Origin: UBA6623 sp965238125
GTDB taxonomy: Bacteria; Acidobacteriota; Terriglobia; Bryobacterales; UBA6623
DNA: 64,000 bases
Assembly (NCBI GenBank): GCA_965238125.1
Contig: OZ250179.1
Span: 4,278,001 to 4,342,000, forward strand
Direction of reading: 5' to 3'
The notes under the pieces are model-generated. The model was not told where the DNA came from. It searched no databases and was given only the letters and a program-made list of their open reading frames with translations. This document shows, piece by piece, positions 18,753 to 28,802 of the stretch. The position numbers and the translations under genes are program-made. Positions within the stretch are counted from its first letter, which is position 1; the number at the start of each line of letters is the position of its first letter.

Positions 18753-19826
18753 ATGCAAAAGAAAGACGGCATGATGTACGCCCCGGTCGGCAAAGCCGAG
18801 CGGGTGTGCGAGCCGGGAGAATTCACGATTGCGGCGGTCGGACTCGATCACGGTCACATCTACGGCATGTGCAACGGTTTGCTCGAAGCCGGCGCCGAGT
18901 TGCGCTGGGTTTGGGATCCCGATCCCGCCAAAGTGGAAGCCTTTTCGAAGACCTACGAGCAGGTTCGGCCCGCCTCGTCGAAACAGCAGGTTCTTGATGA
19001 CGAATCGATCCGACTTGTCGCCGGCGCCTCGATTCCCGCCAAGCGTTGCGAACTCGGCTTGGAAGTTCTCGCTCACGGCAAAAACTATTTCGTCGACAAA
19101 GCGCCGCTGACCTCGCTTAAGCAGCTTGAGGCCGCCCGCGCACAAGTCGCCGCGACCGGGCGGAAGTACGCCGTCTACTACAGCGAGCGGCTGCACACCG
19201 AGTCATCGATCTACGCCGGCAATTTGATTGAACAGGGCGCGATCGGACGGGTGTTGCAGGTTATCGGCATGGGGCCGCATCGCCTCAATGCGCCCTCGCG
19301 GCCCGACTGGTTCTTCCGCAAGGAAATGTACGGCGGCATCATTTGCGACCTGGGCTGCCATCAGGTCGAGCAGTTCCTGCACTTCGCGGACGCCTCCGAC
19401 GCCACCGTCACGCGAAGCCAGGTGGCCAACTACGCCAACAAGCAATACCCCGAGCTCGAGGATTTCGGGGACGTCTCGCTGGTCGCCGACAACGGCGCAA
19501 CCAACTACTTTCGCGTCGACTGGTTTACTCCCGACGGCCTGGGCGCCTGGGGCGACGGCCGGACGTTCATCCTCGGAACCGAAGGCTATATTGAGCTGCG
19601 CAAATACATCGACGTCGCCCGCGACACGGAGCTCGACCACGTCTACTTGGTCAACCAGGAAGGCGAGCAGCACATTCCCGCGCGGGGAACCGTGGGGTAT
19701 CCTTTCTTCGGTCAATTGATTCGCGATTGCCTCGACGGCACGGAAAACGCCATGACCCAAGAGCGCGCCTTCAAGGCCGCTGAAATTTCGCTCGTCGCCC
19801 AACGCGACGCCGTCAAGATCGAATAG
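18753..19826 (+). CDS. Gfo/Idh/MocA family oxidoreductase
   Basis: A 357-aa NAD(P)-dependent oxidoreductase. The Rossmann N-terminal domain opens with FTIAAVGLDHGHIYGMCNGLL and shows YFVDKAPLTS, the counterpart of the family's EKP motif with Asp in place of Glu. The C-terminal domain contains GGIICDLGCHQVEQFLHF, where the His of the family's Asp-x-x-x-His motif is retained. Substrates in this family are sugars, inositols or related polyols. It is followed closely by a YkvI-like membrane protein, so uptake and oxidation of one compound could be linked. Confidence 0.85.
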   Translation: MQKKDGMMYAPVGKAERVCEPGEFTIAAVGLDHGHIYGMCNGLLEAGAELRWVWDPDPAKVEAFSKTYEQVRPASSKQQVLDDESIRLVAGASIPAKRCELGLEVLAHGKNYFVDKAPLTSLKQLEAARAQVAATGRKYAVYYSERLHTESSIYAGNLIEQGAIGRVLQVIGMGPHRLNAPSRPDWFFRKEMYGGIICDLGCHQVEQFLHFADASDATVTRSQVANYANKQYPELEDFGDVSLVADNGATNYFRVDWFTPDGLGAWGDGRTFILGTEGYIELRKYIDVARDTELDHVYLVNQEGEQHIPARGTVGYPFFGQLIRDCLDGTENAMTQERAFKAAEISLVAQRDAVKIE

Positions 19827-19879
19827 CGGGAGGAACCCGGCCCCGGACCACAGGACACCTCACCGCTCGCGCGCTCCGC

Positions 19880-20974
19880 ATGTTCTCCTCACCCCGCTTT
19901 CGCCGCTATTTCCTTCCCGGCTTCGTTTTTCAATCCGTGCTCATCGGCGGAGGCTACGGCACGGGCCGCGAGCTGGTTGAGTTCTTCCTCAGCACGGGAC
20001 CCCTCACGGGTCTGCTCGGCATGCTTGTCAGCACGGTGATCTGGAGCCTGGTCTGCGGAGTCACCTATGAGCTGGCCCGCGCCGCGCACAACTACGACTA
20101 CCGCAGCTTTACGAAAGCTTTGCTGGGCCGGGCCTGGGTCCTCTATGAGGTGTACTATTCGTTTGCGCTGATCCTTACGCTGGCGGTCCTCGGCGCGGCG
20201 GCGGGGAGCATCCTTACCGAAACGTTTCGGCTGCCCTATTTCCTCGGCGTTGTCATCGTAATGGCCGCCGTGGCGTTATTGGTTTTCAAGGGCAGCACGA
20301 CGATCGAGAAGTACTTGTCGCTGTGGTCGTTCGTGCTGTACGGCATCTACGTGATTCTCTTCGTTTGGACCTTCTTCCTATTCGGCCCTGAAATTCGGAC
20401 TACCCTATCGACGGCGGATCTGGAACCGGGGTGGTTTCTCGCCGGCCTTCGTTATGCCTGTTACAACATTGCCGTCGCCCCCGCGCTGCTGTTCTCGGTC
20501 CGCCACATCGAGACGCGTCGCGAGGCTTTTACCGCTGGTGCGCTGGCGGGGCCGATCGGGATTATTCCGGGCGTGCTGTTTTGTTTCGCGATGATCGCGC
20601 ATTACCCGGCCGTCCTCGATCAGACCGTCCCGGCGAACTTTGTCGTCGGCGCTCTCGGTTCCGATGTCTTCCGCTATGTCTTCCAGATCGGGCTCGTGGG
20701 AACTTTCATCGAAACAGGCGGAGGCTTAATCCATTCCTTGAATGAGCGACTGGCCGGCAGCTACGCCGAGCAAGGCCGCGCCATGCCCCAAAGGCTGCGG
20801 CCGGTCGTGGGAATCGTCATGCTGCTCGTCGCCGCCGCCACCGCGCAACTCGGCTTGGTCGAGCTGATCGCCAAAGGCTATGGCACGCTCACCTGGCTGG
20901 CTCTCGGCGTTTACGTTATCCCCGTCGTGACGCTGGGATTGTGGAAAGTCGGCAAATCGATGCGCTCGTTTTAG
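19880..20974 (+). CDS. YkvI-like multi-pass membrane protein
   Basis: A 364-aa integral membrane protein with about ten hydrophobic segments. The opening FLPGFVFQSVLIGGGYGTGRELVEFF, with its unwound GGGYGTGRE loop, and the LGAAAGSILTE stretch resemble the YkvI family, relatives of the APC/LeuT-fold transporters. It lies 53 bases downstream of the Gfo/Idh/MocA gene in the same direction. The transported substrate is unknown. Confidence 0.8.
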   Translation: MFSSPRFRRYFLPGFVFQSVLIGGGYGTGRELVEFFLSTGPLTGLLGMLVSTVIWSLVCGVTYELARAAHNYDYRSFTKALLGRAWVLYEVYYSFALILTLAVLGAAAGSILTETFRLPYFLGVVIVMAAVALLVFKGSTTIEKYLSLWSFVLYGIYVILFVWTFFLFGPEIRTTLSTADLEPGWFLAGLRYACYNIAVAPALLFSVRHIETRREAFTAGALAGPIGIIPGVLFCFAMIAHYPAVLDQTVPANFVVGALGSDVFRYVFQIGLVGTFIETGGGLIHSLNERLAGSYAEQGRAMPQRLRPVVGIVMLLVAAATAQLGLVELIAKGYGTLTWLALGVYVIPVVTLGLWKVGKSMRSF

Positions 20975-21472
20975 AGAGAGCGGCCCAGAGAAGGACCGAA
21001 GAGCCCCCCGGATATGGCGCCCGGCCATGCCCTGCGACGTCTGTTCCGCGACCGGCCTCCGATCCAGCGGAGGCGCCGTGTTCGGCGCACGTCGGCAAGG
21101 CTTTCGCTCGGTCCATTGCCCCGCGAAAACTCCCCGTGGTCGGTACTTGCGCTTCAGCGAAAATCGAGTATAATGTCTACCACCATAACTTTATCGATGA
21201 GCGAAGGAGCGTTCGTATGTAGCTTCGAGATGCCTCGCCGGCGGCCGAATGGGCCTTGCTCGGCGGACTGATAGCCTCCTTGGTTTTCTTTCCGGCAAGG
21301 TCCGTTGCTTGGGTTGCATGGCTGAAAAGTGATTCGTCGGGGCGAACACCCGTATGTTTTTGCGCCGCAACGGCCGTGGACCTGGTTTTGACTCCGCCGA
21401 GAGCGACGTTCGAGGGCTCCATCTTCGATAAGTTATTGAATCTTTGGGCCTATAGGCCCGCGGGAGGAAGTT
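20975..21472 (+). promoter_or_regulatory. 498-bp gap with promoter and long leader of the ankyrin gene
   Basis: TTGCGC at 21147-21152 and TATAAT at 21169-21174 (16-base spacer) look like a promoter, which would give a leader of about 290 bases before the ankyrin gene. Within the leader, ATG 21174 opens a short frame of about 32 codons, and at 21215 an ATG is followed at once by TAG, preceded by GAAGGAG. The perfect palindrome GGGCCTATAGGCCC lies at 21446-21459, directly before the GGAGG-type ribosome site of the ankyrin gene. I see no intact gene in this gap. Confidence 0.4.
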
Positions 21473-23008
21473 ATGCGTCTGCCAATTAATGTCGCCGTCT
21501 TGTCGGCTGCCCTGATTCTGTTTGCGGGATGTGGGGATGTCAATCAAGACCTCATCGGCGCGGCCGTTGCCGGGGATTCCGAAAAAGCGGAAGCCGCCCT
21601 CGCGGGGGGCGCGAACGTAAACACAAAGAACAGAGATCGCCGCACGGCTCTGATGCTGGCGGCGGGTAACGGGCACGGCGAAGTGGTCGGACTCCTGCTC
21701 GAAAAAGGCGCCGACATGAAGGCGGAAACCGACGATGGGTGGAATGCGCTGCTGCTGGCGGCGGATCAAGGCCACGCCGACGTGGTGGGGCTGTTCCTTG
21801 ACAAGGGCGCCGAAGCGGATACGAAAGGCCTCGGCGGTAAGACGGCATTGATGTTAGCGGCGGATCAAGGCCACGCGGATACCGCGAACCTGCTATTGGA
21901 CCGCGACGCGGACGTGAATGCGGCAGCCGGAGACGGCCGTACGGCCTTAATGGCGGCGGCGGACAAAGGCCGTGCCGGTCTGCTGCAACTCCTGCTCGAC
22001 AAGGGCGCCGAAGTTGACGCGGAAGCCCAGGATGGGTGGACCGCCTTGATGCGGGCGGCGATGAACGGCCACGCCGATGTCGCCGAGACCCTGCTGGCCG
22101 CGGACGCCGACGTAAACGCCAAGGCGCAAGACGGTTGGACTGCATTGATGGCCGCGGCATTTAGCGGTCATCCCGAAGTCGCGGAGGTCCTGGTTGCTAA
22201 TGGAGCCGACGTCCGATTGAAAGCCGTTCGGGGTCAAACCGCTATGACCAATGCGGCCATGAACGGCCACGCTGCCGTCGTGAAGCTTCTCTTGGATAAC
22301 GGCGTGCGCGTCAATCCGAGATTTCGCCGGGGCGCCCGCACCGCGCTGATGGAGGCGGCCGAGAACGGCCATCTCGAGGTCGTACAGACGCTGCTTGACC
22401 GCGGCGCGGAGGTCGATGCGAAAGCGACCGACGGCGCAACGGCCTTGACGGGCGCCGCGACCGAGGGCCATGCGGAGATCATCGGCATCTTGCTCTCCAA
22501 AGGCGCCAACCCCAACACCAAGATGGCCAACGGTTGGGGTCCGCTCACCGCCGCCGCGTTCAACAACCAGGCCGAAGCCGCGGCGAAGCTGCTTGAAGGG
22601 GGCGCTGACGCGAACGAAACGGCAAAAGGCGGACAAACAACGCTGATCCATGCAGCCGACCAAGGGCACGCGGCTGTTGCGAAAGTATTGCTGAAGGGTG
22701 GTGCGGAAGCGGACGCGAAAATGGAGGATGGCCGGACGGCTCTGATGGGGGCGGCGTATAGCGGCCATACCGAGACGGTGCAAGTTTTGTTGGACGAAGG
22801 CGCGGACGTGAATGTGAAACAGAACCAGGGATGGACCGCGTTGAGCCTTGCGTCCGACAGAGGTCAGACGGATACCGTTCGGGCGTTGCTCGCCGGGGGC
22901 GCCGACGCCGACTCCGAGGACGAGGAGGGGTGGACGGCTTCGATGCGGGCAGCGGAACGCGGCCACGCGGAGATCTTGAAACTGCTGGGGAGCGGCTCCG
23001 GGGAGTGA
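21473..23008 (+). CDS. Ankyrin-repeat lipoprotein
   Basis: A 511-aa protein with a lipoprotein signal (MRLPINVAVLSAALILFAGC, acylated Cys20) followed by about 15 ankyrin repeats of 33 residues up to the C-terminus. Most repeats keep the pattern TALMLAADQGHADVV with G-A-D/E-V/A-x at the end. Ankyrin stacks bind partner proteins, here in the periplasm or outer-membrane inner leaflet. GGGAGGAAG before ATG 21473 is a strong ribosome site. The gene precedes a Ser/Thr kinase gene in the same direction, with a kinase-start relic in the 100-base gap. Confidence 0.92.
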   Translation: MRLPINVAVLSAALILFAGCGDVNQDLIGAAVAGDSEKAEAALAGGANVNTKNRDRRTALMLAAGNGHGEVVGLLLEKGADMKAETDDGWNALLLAADQGHADVVGLFLDKGAEADTKGLGGKTALMLAADQGHADTANLLLDRDADVNAAAGDGRTALMAAADKGRAGLLQLLLDKGAEVDAEAQDGWTALMRAAMNGHADVAETLLAADADVNAKAQDGWTALMAAAFSGHPEVAEVLVANGADVRLKAVRGQTAMTNAAMNGHAAVVKLLLDNGVRVNPRFRRGARTALMEAAENGHLEVVQTLLDRGAEVDAKATDGATALTGAATEGHAEIIGILLSKGANPNTKMANGWGPLTAAAFNNQAEAAAKLLEGGADANETAKGGQTTLIHAADQGHAAVAKVLLKGGAEADAKMEDGRTALMGAAYSGHTETVQVLLDEGADVNVKQNQGWTALSLASDRGQTDTVRALLAGGADADSEDEEGWTASMRAAERGHAEILKLLGSGSGE

Positions 23009-23032
23009 ATCAGGGAGGCCGGGACGGCGACC

Positions 23033-23084
23033 GTGGTCGGCCAAACCGTCCTCTACTACCAAGATCACCGTAAACTCAGCGAAG
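23033..23084 (+). pseudogene. Relic of a Ser/Thr kinase 5' end
   Basis: Bases 23033-23084 repeat the first ~50 bases of the kinase gene at 23109 with about 80 per cent identity: both begin GTGGTCGGCCAAACC and continue through a TACTAC-like/ACAAGATCACCG stretch. The relic has an extra base that breaks the frame and then ends. Copy distance is 76 bases. Confidence 0.75.
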
Positions 23085-23108
23085 CAAAAACGATAGAATC
23101 AGATCGTT

Positions 23109-25769
23109 GTGGTCGGCCAAACCATCTCCCACTACAAGATCACCGCAAAGCTCGGCGAAGGCGGGATGGGGGTGGTCTATAAGGCCGAGGACACCAAGCT
23201 CAAGCGTCCCGTCGCCTTGAAATTCCTTCGTTCGGAGGCCATCGAGGACGACGAGCGCAGACAGCGTTTCCTTCGCGAGGCGCAGGCAGCCGCTTCCCTC
23301 GATCACCCCAATATCTGCACCGTCTACGAAATCGACGAAGCGGACGGGCAGACCTTCCTCTCCATGGCCTTTCTCGAAGGCCGGACCGTCAAGGCCAAAC
23401 TCAAAGAGCGTCCTTTCAAGCTGGACGAAGCACTCGACATCGCCGGCCAAACCGCGCGTGGTTTGCAAGCCGCCCACGAAAGAGGCGTGGTTCACCGCGA
23501 CATCAAGGGCGCCAACTTGATGCTGACGCCCCAAGGCCAAGTCAAGATCATGGATTTCGGGCTGGCGCAACTTCCGAGCGCTCACAGCTCACCAAGACTG
23601 CGGTCGGCTTGGGGACACCGGCCTACATGTCGCCCGAGCAGGCCAGCGCCAACCCACCGACCGCCGTACGGACATTTGGTCGCTGGGGGTTGTGATCTAC
23701 GAAATGGTAACCGGGCGCTTGCCGTTCGAGGGCGAACGTGAGGACGCGGTGGCGTACTCAATTGTGCACCAAGAGCCGGAGCCGATTACCGCCCAGCGAG
23801 TCGGCGTCCCGACCGACTTGGACCGTATCGTCGGCAAAGCGATGGCCAAGAGCCCCGACGAGCGCTACCAGCATGTGGAGGAGATGCTCGTCGACTTGCG
23901 CTCACTGAGGAAACTCGGGCTCAGCAAAGCCAATGAACCCTTGCCTCGAGAGAGTTCAGGGGGGTCGGCCGGCGAATCGCGGGCACGGGCGGAGCGTGAA
24001 AAAGCGTCCTTGACCCAAGCTGCTGCGCGTCGCCTCAGGATCGCGGTGCTCGCGTCGTCAGTGGTGACCCTGGCAGCCTTGGCAACCCTTCTAACCATGT
24101 GGGGCGGTCGGCCCGATCAATCCGAGCCCTTGCCCCTAGTCCGGTTCTCTCTCGATCCCGGGTTTGATGTGCAGGCTCCAGTCGTCTCTCCAAGCGGTCA
24201 ATACATCGCTTATGTTGCCAGTGTGGATGGCCCCGGGCAACTTTGGGTGCGGGACCTCGAACAAGACGAGGCTCGGGCTATAGAAGGCGCCGAGGATGCG
24301 CAGTTTCCCTTTTGGTCGCCCGACAGCGACTTTATCGGCTTCGCTACGCGCAAAGAGTTGAAGAAAGTTCCGGTCGCGGGCGGGCTGCCAACGGTGCTGT
24401 GCTCGGTTCCGAGTCCCTTTTTCCGGGGAGGGACCTGGAGCCCGGACGGGACTCGGATCGTTTTCGGCGGAGGCTCGCCGGGCCGTTTGTACCAAGTGCC
24501 GGCCCAAGGGGGCGAAAGGGAGTTGTTGATCACGCCTCGCGAGTCAGACAAAGCATTCTACTTCCGGCACCCTCGCTTTTTGCCGTGGACCGGTGATCGC
24601 GCCGCTCTGATCTTCGGAGTGGGCCCGGAACTGCGAGCACGAGACCTCAATACGAACGAAGAGCGCGTCTTGGCCACCAACGCCCATTTGCCCTTTTACT
24701 CACCCACCGGCCACATTCTCTATCAAACTGCTTTCTTTGTGGCGAGTGACCTATGGGCATGCCCTTTTCGATCGAGAAGCTCGAACCCACCGGAGAAGCT
24801 TTCTCGGTCGACCGGAATTCGGCCACCGTCAGCGTCGCCGACAACGGCACGTTGGCGTATCTTGACTCGGTCTCCGCGACCCAATGGCAACTGGTTTGGC
24901 GGGACCGCGCCGGCAAGAGGGTCGGTGCGATTGGCCGGCCGCAGTCCGTCGTTCAATATCCCGATTTGTCTCCGAATGATCAAAGGGTTGTGGTCCGCGG
25001 CTTCGAGAAGGAGAACTTTGACATCTGGGTTCATGATGTCCAGCGGCCGGTCAAGACCCGCTTGACATTCGGCGCGAGAAACATTTTCCCCAATTGGTCT
25101 CCTACCGGCGACCAAATCGCTTTCACATCATCCCGGAACGGCAGCATGGACATCTTTACCCTGGCCGCGGATGGAAGCGGCGAGGCGGAAATGTTGGTAG
25201 GCACGCCGCCGCAGGAGCTGGTAACCGACTGGTCGCCTGATGGGCAATCCATTCTCTATTACAAGGTCACTCCAAACGGCTCGACGGACCTCTGGTATCT
25301 GCGGCGGGGGTCCGGGGACCGGTTCGAGCCGGCGCCATTTTTCACGACCCCGTTTTGGGAATCGGAGGGCCAATTCTCGCCCAACGGTAGATTCGTAGCC
25401 TACACGTCGGACGAATCGGGACGGCGCGAAGTCTATGTACGCCCTTTCCCGGAAGGCGAGGTGCATTGGCAGGTGTCCTCGGAAGGCGGAAATCAGCCAC
25501 GTTGGAGAGGAGATGGGGGTGAACTTTTTTACGTCCAGAGAGATACCCTCGTGGCGGTACGGGTGAACACGAATGCGACGTTCTCAGCGGGATTACCGAG
25601 GAAGTTGTTCGCGTCCCAATTTCTGAAATCGCGTCAATATGCGCAATACGACGTGTCACTTGATGGACAGCGCTTTGTGATCGCGGAACGATTAGGCGAG
25701 CACACCCAAAGGCAAATCCGCGTCATTCAGAATTGGATCGCTGCGTTCCGAGGCGACTCCGAGGAATAA
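23109..25769 (+). pseudogene. Ser/Thr protein kinase with TolB/WD40-like propeller, interrupted by three 1-bp deletions
   Basis: One ancestral gene is readable in three frames. The kinase part opens at GTG 23109 (GQTISHYKITAKLGEGGMG), with the ATP-binding Lys in PVALKFL, HRDIKGAN near residue 130 and DFG near 149. Frame breaks, each consistent with one missing base, fall at about 23573 (after DFGLAQL), 23649 (after PEQASANP) and 24750 (before MPFSIEKLEP). Between them one still reads GLGTPAYMSPEQ, DRRTDIWSLGVVIYEM, a membrane helix near 24050 and a propeller with repeated WSPD/FSPNGR blades to 25769. A TAGAAT box at 23094-23099 lies 9 bases before the start. Such transmembrane kinases are numerous in Acidobacteria. 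It may be a real pseudogene or an assembly error. Confidence 0.85.
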
Positions 25770-25941
25770 GTGTTGGGGATGACACGCCCGCGACGAAGCC
25801 GAATCCTTGCCGAACGCCGCCAAAAACTCATAAGGTAGCTACAGAGCCCCGACCGCAAGGGAGGGGTCCGGCCCGCCCAATGCAGCCCGGGTCGGCAGGG
25901 GTTCCACTCCGTTCCGGGCCGTCCGGTTCACACATCGCCTC

Positions 25942-27540
25942 ATGAAAAAACCGAAAGACGAAAATCACGATCCCCGGCAGGCTGCTTCTCCGCGTGATCC
26001 CGTCGACCGCCGAACCTTCTTGGCGGGTTCGGTCGCCGCGGGACTGACGGCCTGCGCCGATTCCGACCAATCCCCCGGCGACAACAAGCCCGGCACCGCA
26101 ACCTTGAGCGACGCATTGGCCCGCGACGCGCTCGGGCAGGCCGAACTCGTGCGAAGCGGCGACGTCAAGCCCATCGAGCTGGTCGACGCCGTGATCGAAC
26201 GTATCGAAGAGCTCAACCCCCGCCTCAACGCCGTCGTGACAAAGATGTATGACCAAGCCCGCAAGGCCGCGGCCGGCCGCATCCCCGACGGGCCGTTTCA
26301 GGGTGTCCCGTTCTTGCTCAAAGACCTGGGGGCCGCTTACGGGGGAGTTCGGCGGACTTCCGGCTCGAAGGCCCTGGAAGACTTCGTGCCCGAGGAAGAC
26401 AGCGAGTTGGTCGTTCGCCAAAAGCAAGCCGGGTTGATCATCGTCGCCAAGACCAACACACCGGAATTCGGCTTGACGGCGACCACCGAACCGCACCTTT
26501 TCGGTCCGACGCACAATCCCTGGAATCTCGAACACACCACGGGCGGATCGAGCGGCGGATCAGCAGCCGCCGTCGCCGCCCGCATCGTTCCCATGGCCCA
26601 CGCCAACGACGGTGGAGGCTCGATCCGCATCCCGGCCTCTTGTTGCGGCTTATTCGGGCTGAAGCCTGCGCGGGCGCGCAACTCCCCGGCGCCTTCGATG
26701 GGCAGCATTCTTTCCTGCGAGCACGCCGTGACACTGACCGTGCGCGACAGCGCCGCGTTGCTTGACGCGACGGAAGGCTACGTAGCGGGCGATCCTTATG
26801 CCGCGCCGCCCAAGCAACGGCCCTACATCGAGGAGCTCGAAACCCCGCCCCGGCGTCTGCGCATCGCGTTCACGCGCATGGAGCCCATCGAGCATCCCCT
26901 CCACCCCGACAGCGTCCGTGCCGTGGAACAAGCCGCCCGTCTGCTCGAGAGCCTCGGCCATGACGTCGAGGAAGCCGCTCCGGAAATCGAAATCGAACGC
27001 TACAAGAAGTCTTTTATGACGCTGTGGTCGGCGCGCTTGGCTCGGGGAGTCGAGTCGGTCGCCTCGATGACCGGCAAGCCCGTCTCGCCGGAGCTTTACG
27101 AGCCGGTCACTTGGCAGCTCGTCGAACAAGGCCGGCGATGGTCGGCCAAGCAATACCTCGACGATGAGAACTATGTCATGTCGCTCGGCCGCCTCTTCGC
27201 GGATTTTCTCGCCAAGTATGACTTTTGGCTGACGCCGACGCTGGGCGAGCCCCCGCCCAAACTTGGGGTACTCTATCCCCCGCCCGACCACCCCGCGCCC
27301 AATGCCGCCGCCACGATTGCGCGTAACTTCGATTTCGTCCCCTACACGCACCTGGCGAACGTAACCGGGTTGCCGGCCATGTCCGTCCCCTTGCATTGGA
27401 ATGAGGCGGGATTGCCGGTGGGCGTCCATTTTGTGGGGCGATTCGGCGACGAGGGGTCGCTTTTCCGTCTGGCCGCTCAACTCGAACAAGCGCAACCGTG
27501 GATCAACCGCCTGCCGCCGGTGGCGGCGACGACCGGGTAG
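25942..27540 (+). CDS. Exported amidase (amidase signature family)
   Basis: A 532-aa amidase with a twin-arginine/lipoprotein type leader (DRRTFLAGSVAAGLTACADS, Cys near residue 39). The Ser-cisSer-Lys catalytic triad is seen in FLLKDLG (Lys near 127), GGSSGGSAAAVAARIVP (near 200) and GGGSIRIPAS (near 224). Family members hydrolyse small amides, including peptide amides and aryl amides; specificity cannot be read here. The C-terminal AAQLEQAQPWINR is typical. Upstream, around 25836-25870, lies a short dispersed repeat (GAGCCCCGACCGCAAGGGAG). Confidence 0.92.
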   Translation: MKKPKDENHDPRQAASPRDPVDRRTFLAGSVAAGLTACADSDQSPGDNKPGTATLSDALARDALGQAELVRSGDVKPIELVDAVIERIEELNPRLNAVVTKMYDQARKAAAGRIPDGPFQGVPFLLKDLGAAYGGVRRTSGSKALEDFVPEEDSELVVRQKQAGLIIVAKTNTPEFGLTATTEPHLFGPTHNPWNLEHTTGGSSGGSAAAVAARIVPMAHANDGGGSIRIPASCCGLFGLKPARARNSPAPSMGSILSCEHAVTLTVRDSAALLDATEGYVAGDPYAAPPKQRPYIEELETPPRRLRIAFTRMEPIEHPLHPDSVRAVEQAARLLESLGHDVEEAAPEIEIERYKKSFMTLWSARLARGVESVASMTGKPVSPELYEPVTWQLVEQGRRWSAKQYLDDENYVMSLGRLFADFLAKYDFWLTPTLGEPPPKLGVLYPPPDHPAPNAAATIARNFDFVPYTHLANVTGLPAMSVPLHWNEAGLPVGVHFVGRFGDEGSLFRLAAQLEQAQPWINRLPPVAATTG

Positions 27541-27617
27541 CCCGACGCAGCCCAATCCGATTCCGCGCCGCGGTCTTGATACCATGAAAACCTAATTGAA
27601 GCCCCGGAGTTCTTCGC

Positions 27618-28754
27618 ATGAAAAAGCCCCTTGCCGTTGCCCTCTCGCTCGCCGCCCTCGGCGTCGTCGCCCTCGCCGAGCATAAAGCGCAACCCGTCAA
27701 AAACGTCGTCGTCTACCAGGAAAAAGGCCGCTTCGGCGGCTGGCCCGCCAATCACGGCATCTGGTCGTGGGGCAACGAAATCGTCGTCGGCTTCGAAGCC
27801 GGGCACTACAGTGCCAACGAGCGCGGCCACGCCATCGACTACAACCGCGCGGCGGAGCACTTCCTGGCACGCAGCCTCGACGGCGGAGAAACCTGGAAAC
27901 TGGAAAAGCCCGCGAGTCTCTTGCCCCCGCCAGGCACGAAGATGGCCAATGTTCCTACCGAGGACGGCGGCAAACCGGCAACCGACTGTCCCGGCGGCAT
28001 TGACTTCACGCATCCCGACTTCGCCATGACGCTGCGCATGGCGAGTCACCAAAACGGCCCTTCGCGTTTCTACTATTCCCACGATCGCGGCAAATCCTGG
28101 AAGGGTCCGTTCAACTTTCCTGACTTTGGTGAAGCCGGCGTCGCCGCCCGCACCGACTACATCGTGAATGGGAAGCACGACCTGACCGCGTTCGTGACGC
28201 TTTCGAAACCCAATGCCCGCGAAGGCCGGCCGGTGTGCGTGCGCACGCGCGACGGAGGGAAGAGCTGGCAACTGATGGCCTTCATCGGCCCCGAGCCTCC
28301 CGGCCGCGATTACGCCATCATGCCTTCGTCGGTGAAGCTGTCGGAGAACAGTATCTTGACCGTTTTTCGGCGTCGGCACTGGATCGAAGCCTGGCGATCG
28401 GACGACGGCGGCCGTTGGTGGTCGTTCAAAAATATCGCGGTTCCCGATACCGGCCGCGGCAATCCACCGAGCATGGTGAAACTGCGCGACGGACGGCTCG
28501 CCATCACTTATGGATATCGGGCCGAGCCGTACGGAATTCGCGCCCGGCTGAGCTCGGACAATGGCGAGACCTGGAGTGCGGAAATCGTGTTGCGCCAAGA
28601 CGGCGGCAACTGGGATTTAGGCTATCCCCGCACCGTGCAGCGCGCCGACGGGAAACTCGTTACCGTCTACTACTACAACAACAACGCCGACGCGGAGCGC
28701 TACATCGGCGGAACGATCTGGGACCCCGGTAAGGGGAAGGGTTTGGCGCGGTAG
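27618..28754 (+). CDS. Exported sialidase/BNR-repeat family protein
   Basis: A 378-aa secreted protein with a signal peptide (MKKPLAVALSLAALGVVALA). Asp-box repeats of a six-bladed propeller recur as SLDGGETW, SHDRGKSW, TRDGGKSW, SDDGGRWW and SSDNGETW. An Arg-rich stretch (TVFRRRHW) and the C-terminal GYPRTVQRADGKLVTVYYY fit exo-alpha-sialidase-like proteins. Whether it cleaves sialic acid is not established; many such proteins act on other glycans. It follows the amidase by 77 bases in the same direction. Confidence 0.85.
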   Translation: MKKPLAVALSLAALGVVALAEHKAQPVKNVVVYQEKGRFGGWPANHGIWSWGNEIVVGFEAGHYSANERGHAIDYNRAAEHFLARSLDGGETWKLEKPASLLPPPGTKMANVPTEDGGKPATDCPGGIDFTHPDFAMTLRMASHQNGPSRFYYSHDRGKSWKGPFNFPDFGEAGVAARTDYIVNGKHDLTAFVTLSKPNAREGRPVCVRTRDGGKSWQLMAFIGPEPPGRDYAIMPSSVKLSENSILTVFRRRHWIEAWRSDDGGRWWSFKNIAVPDTGRGNPPSMVKLRDGRLAITYGYRAEPYGIRARLSSDNGETWSAEIVLRQDGGNWDLGYPRTVQRADGKLVTVYYYNNNADAERYIGGTIWDPGKGKGLAR

Positions 28755-28802
28755 ACGGTTTGGCCTTTACCGGCAGCCGCGATAATGTCAATGGCGGTTG
28801 CT

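Noticed and set aside
21215..21440. 6S-like structured RNA in the ankyrin leader
   Set aside because: A partial closing stem can be drawn, but length, loop pattern and flanks do not match well enough to name it.
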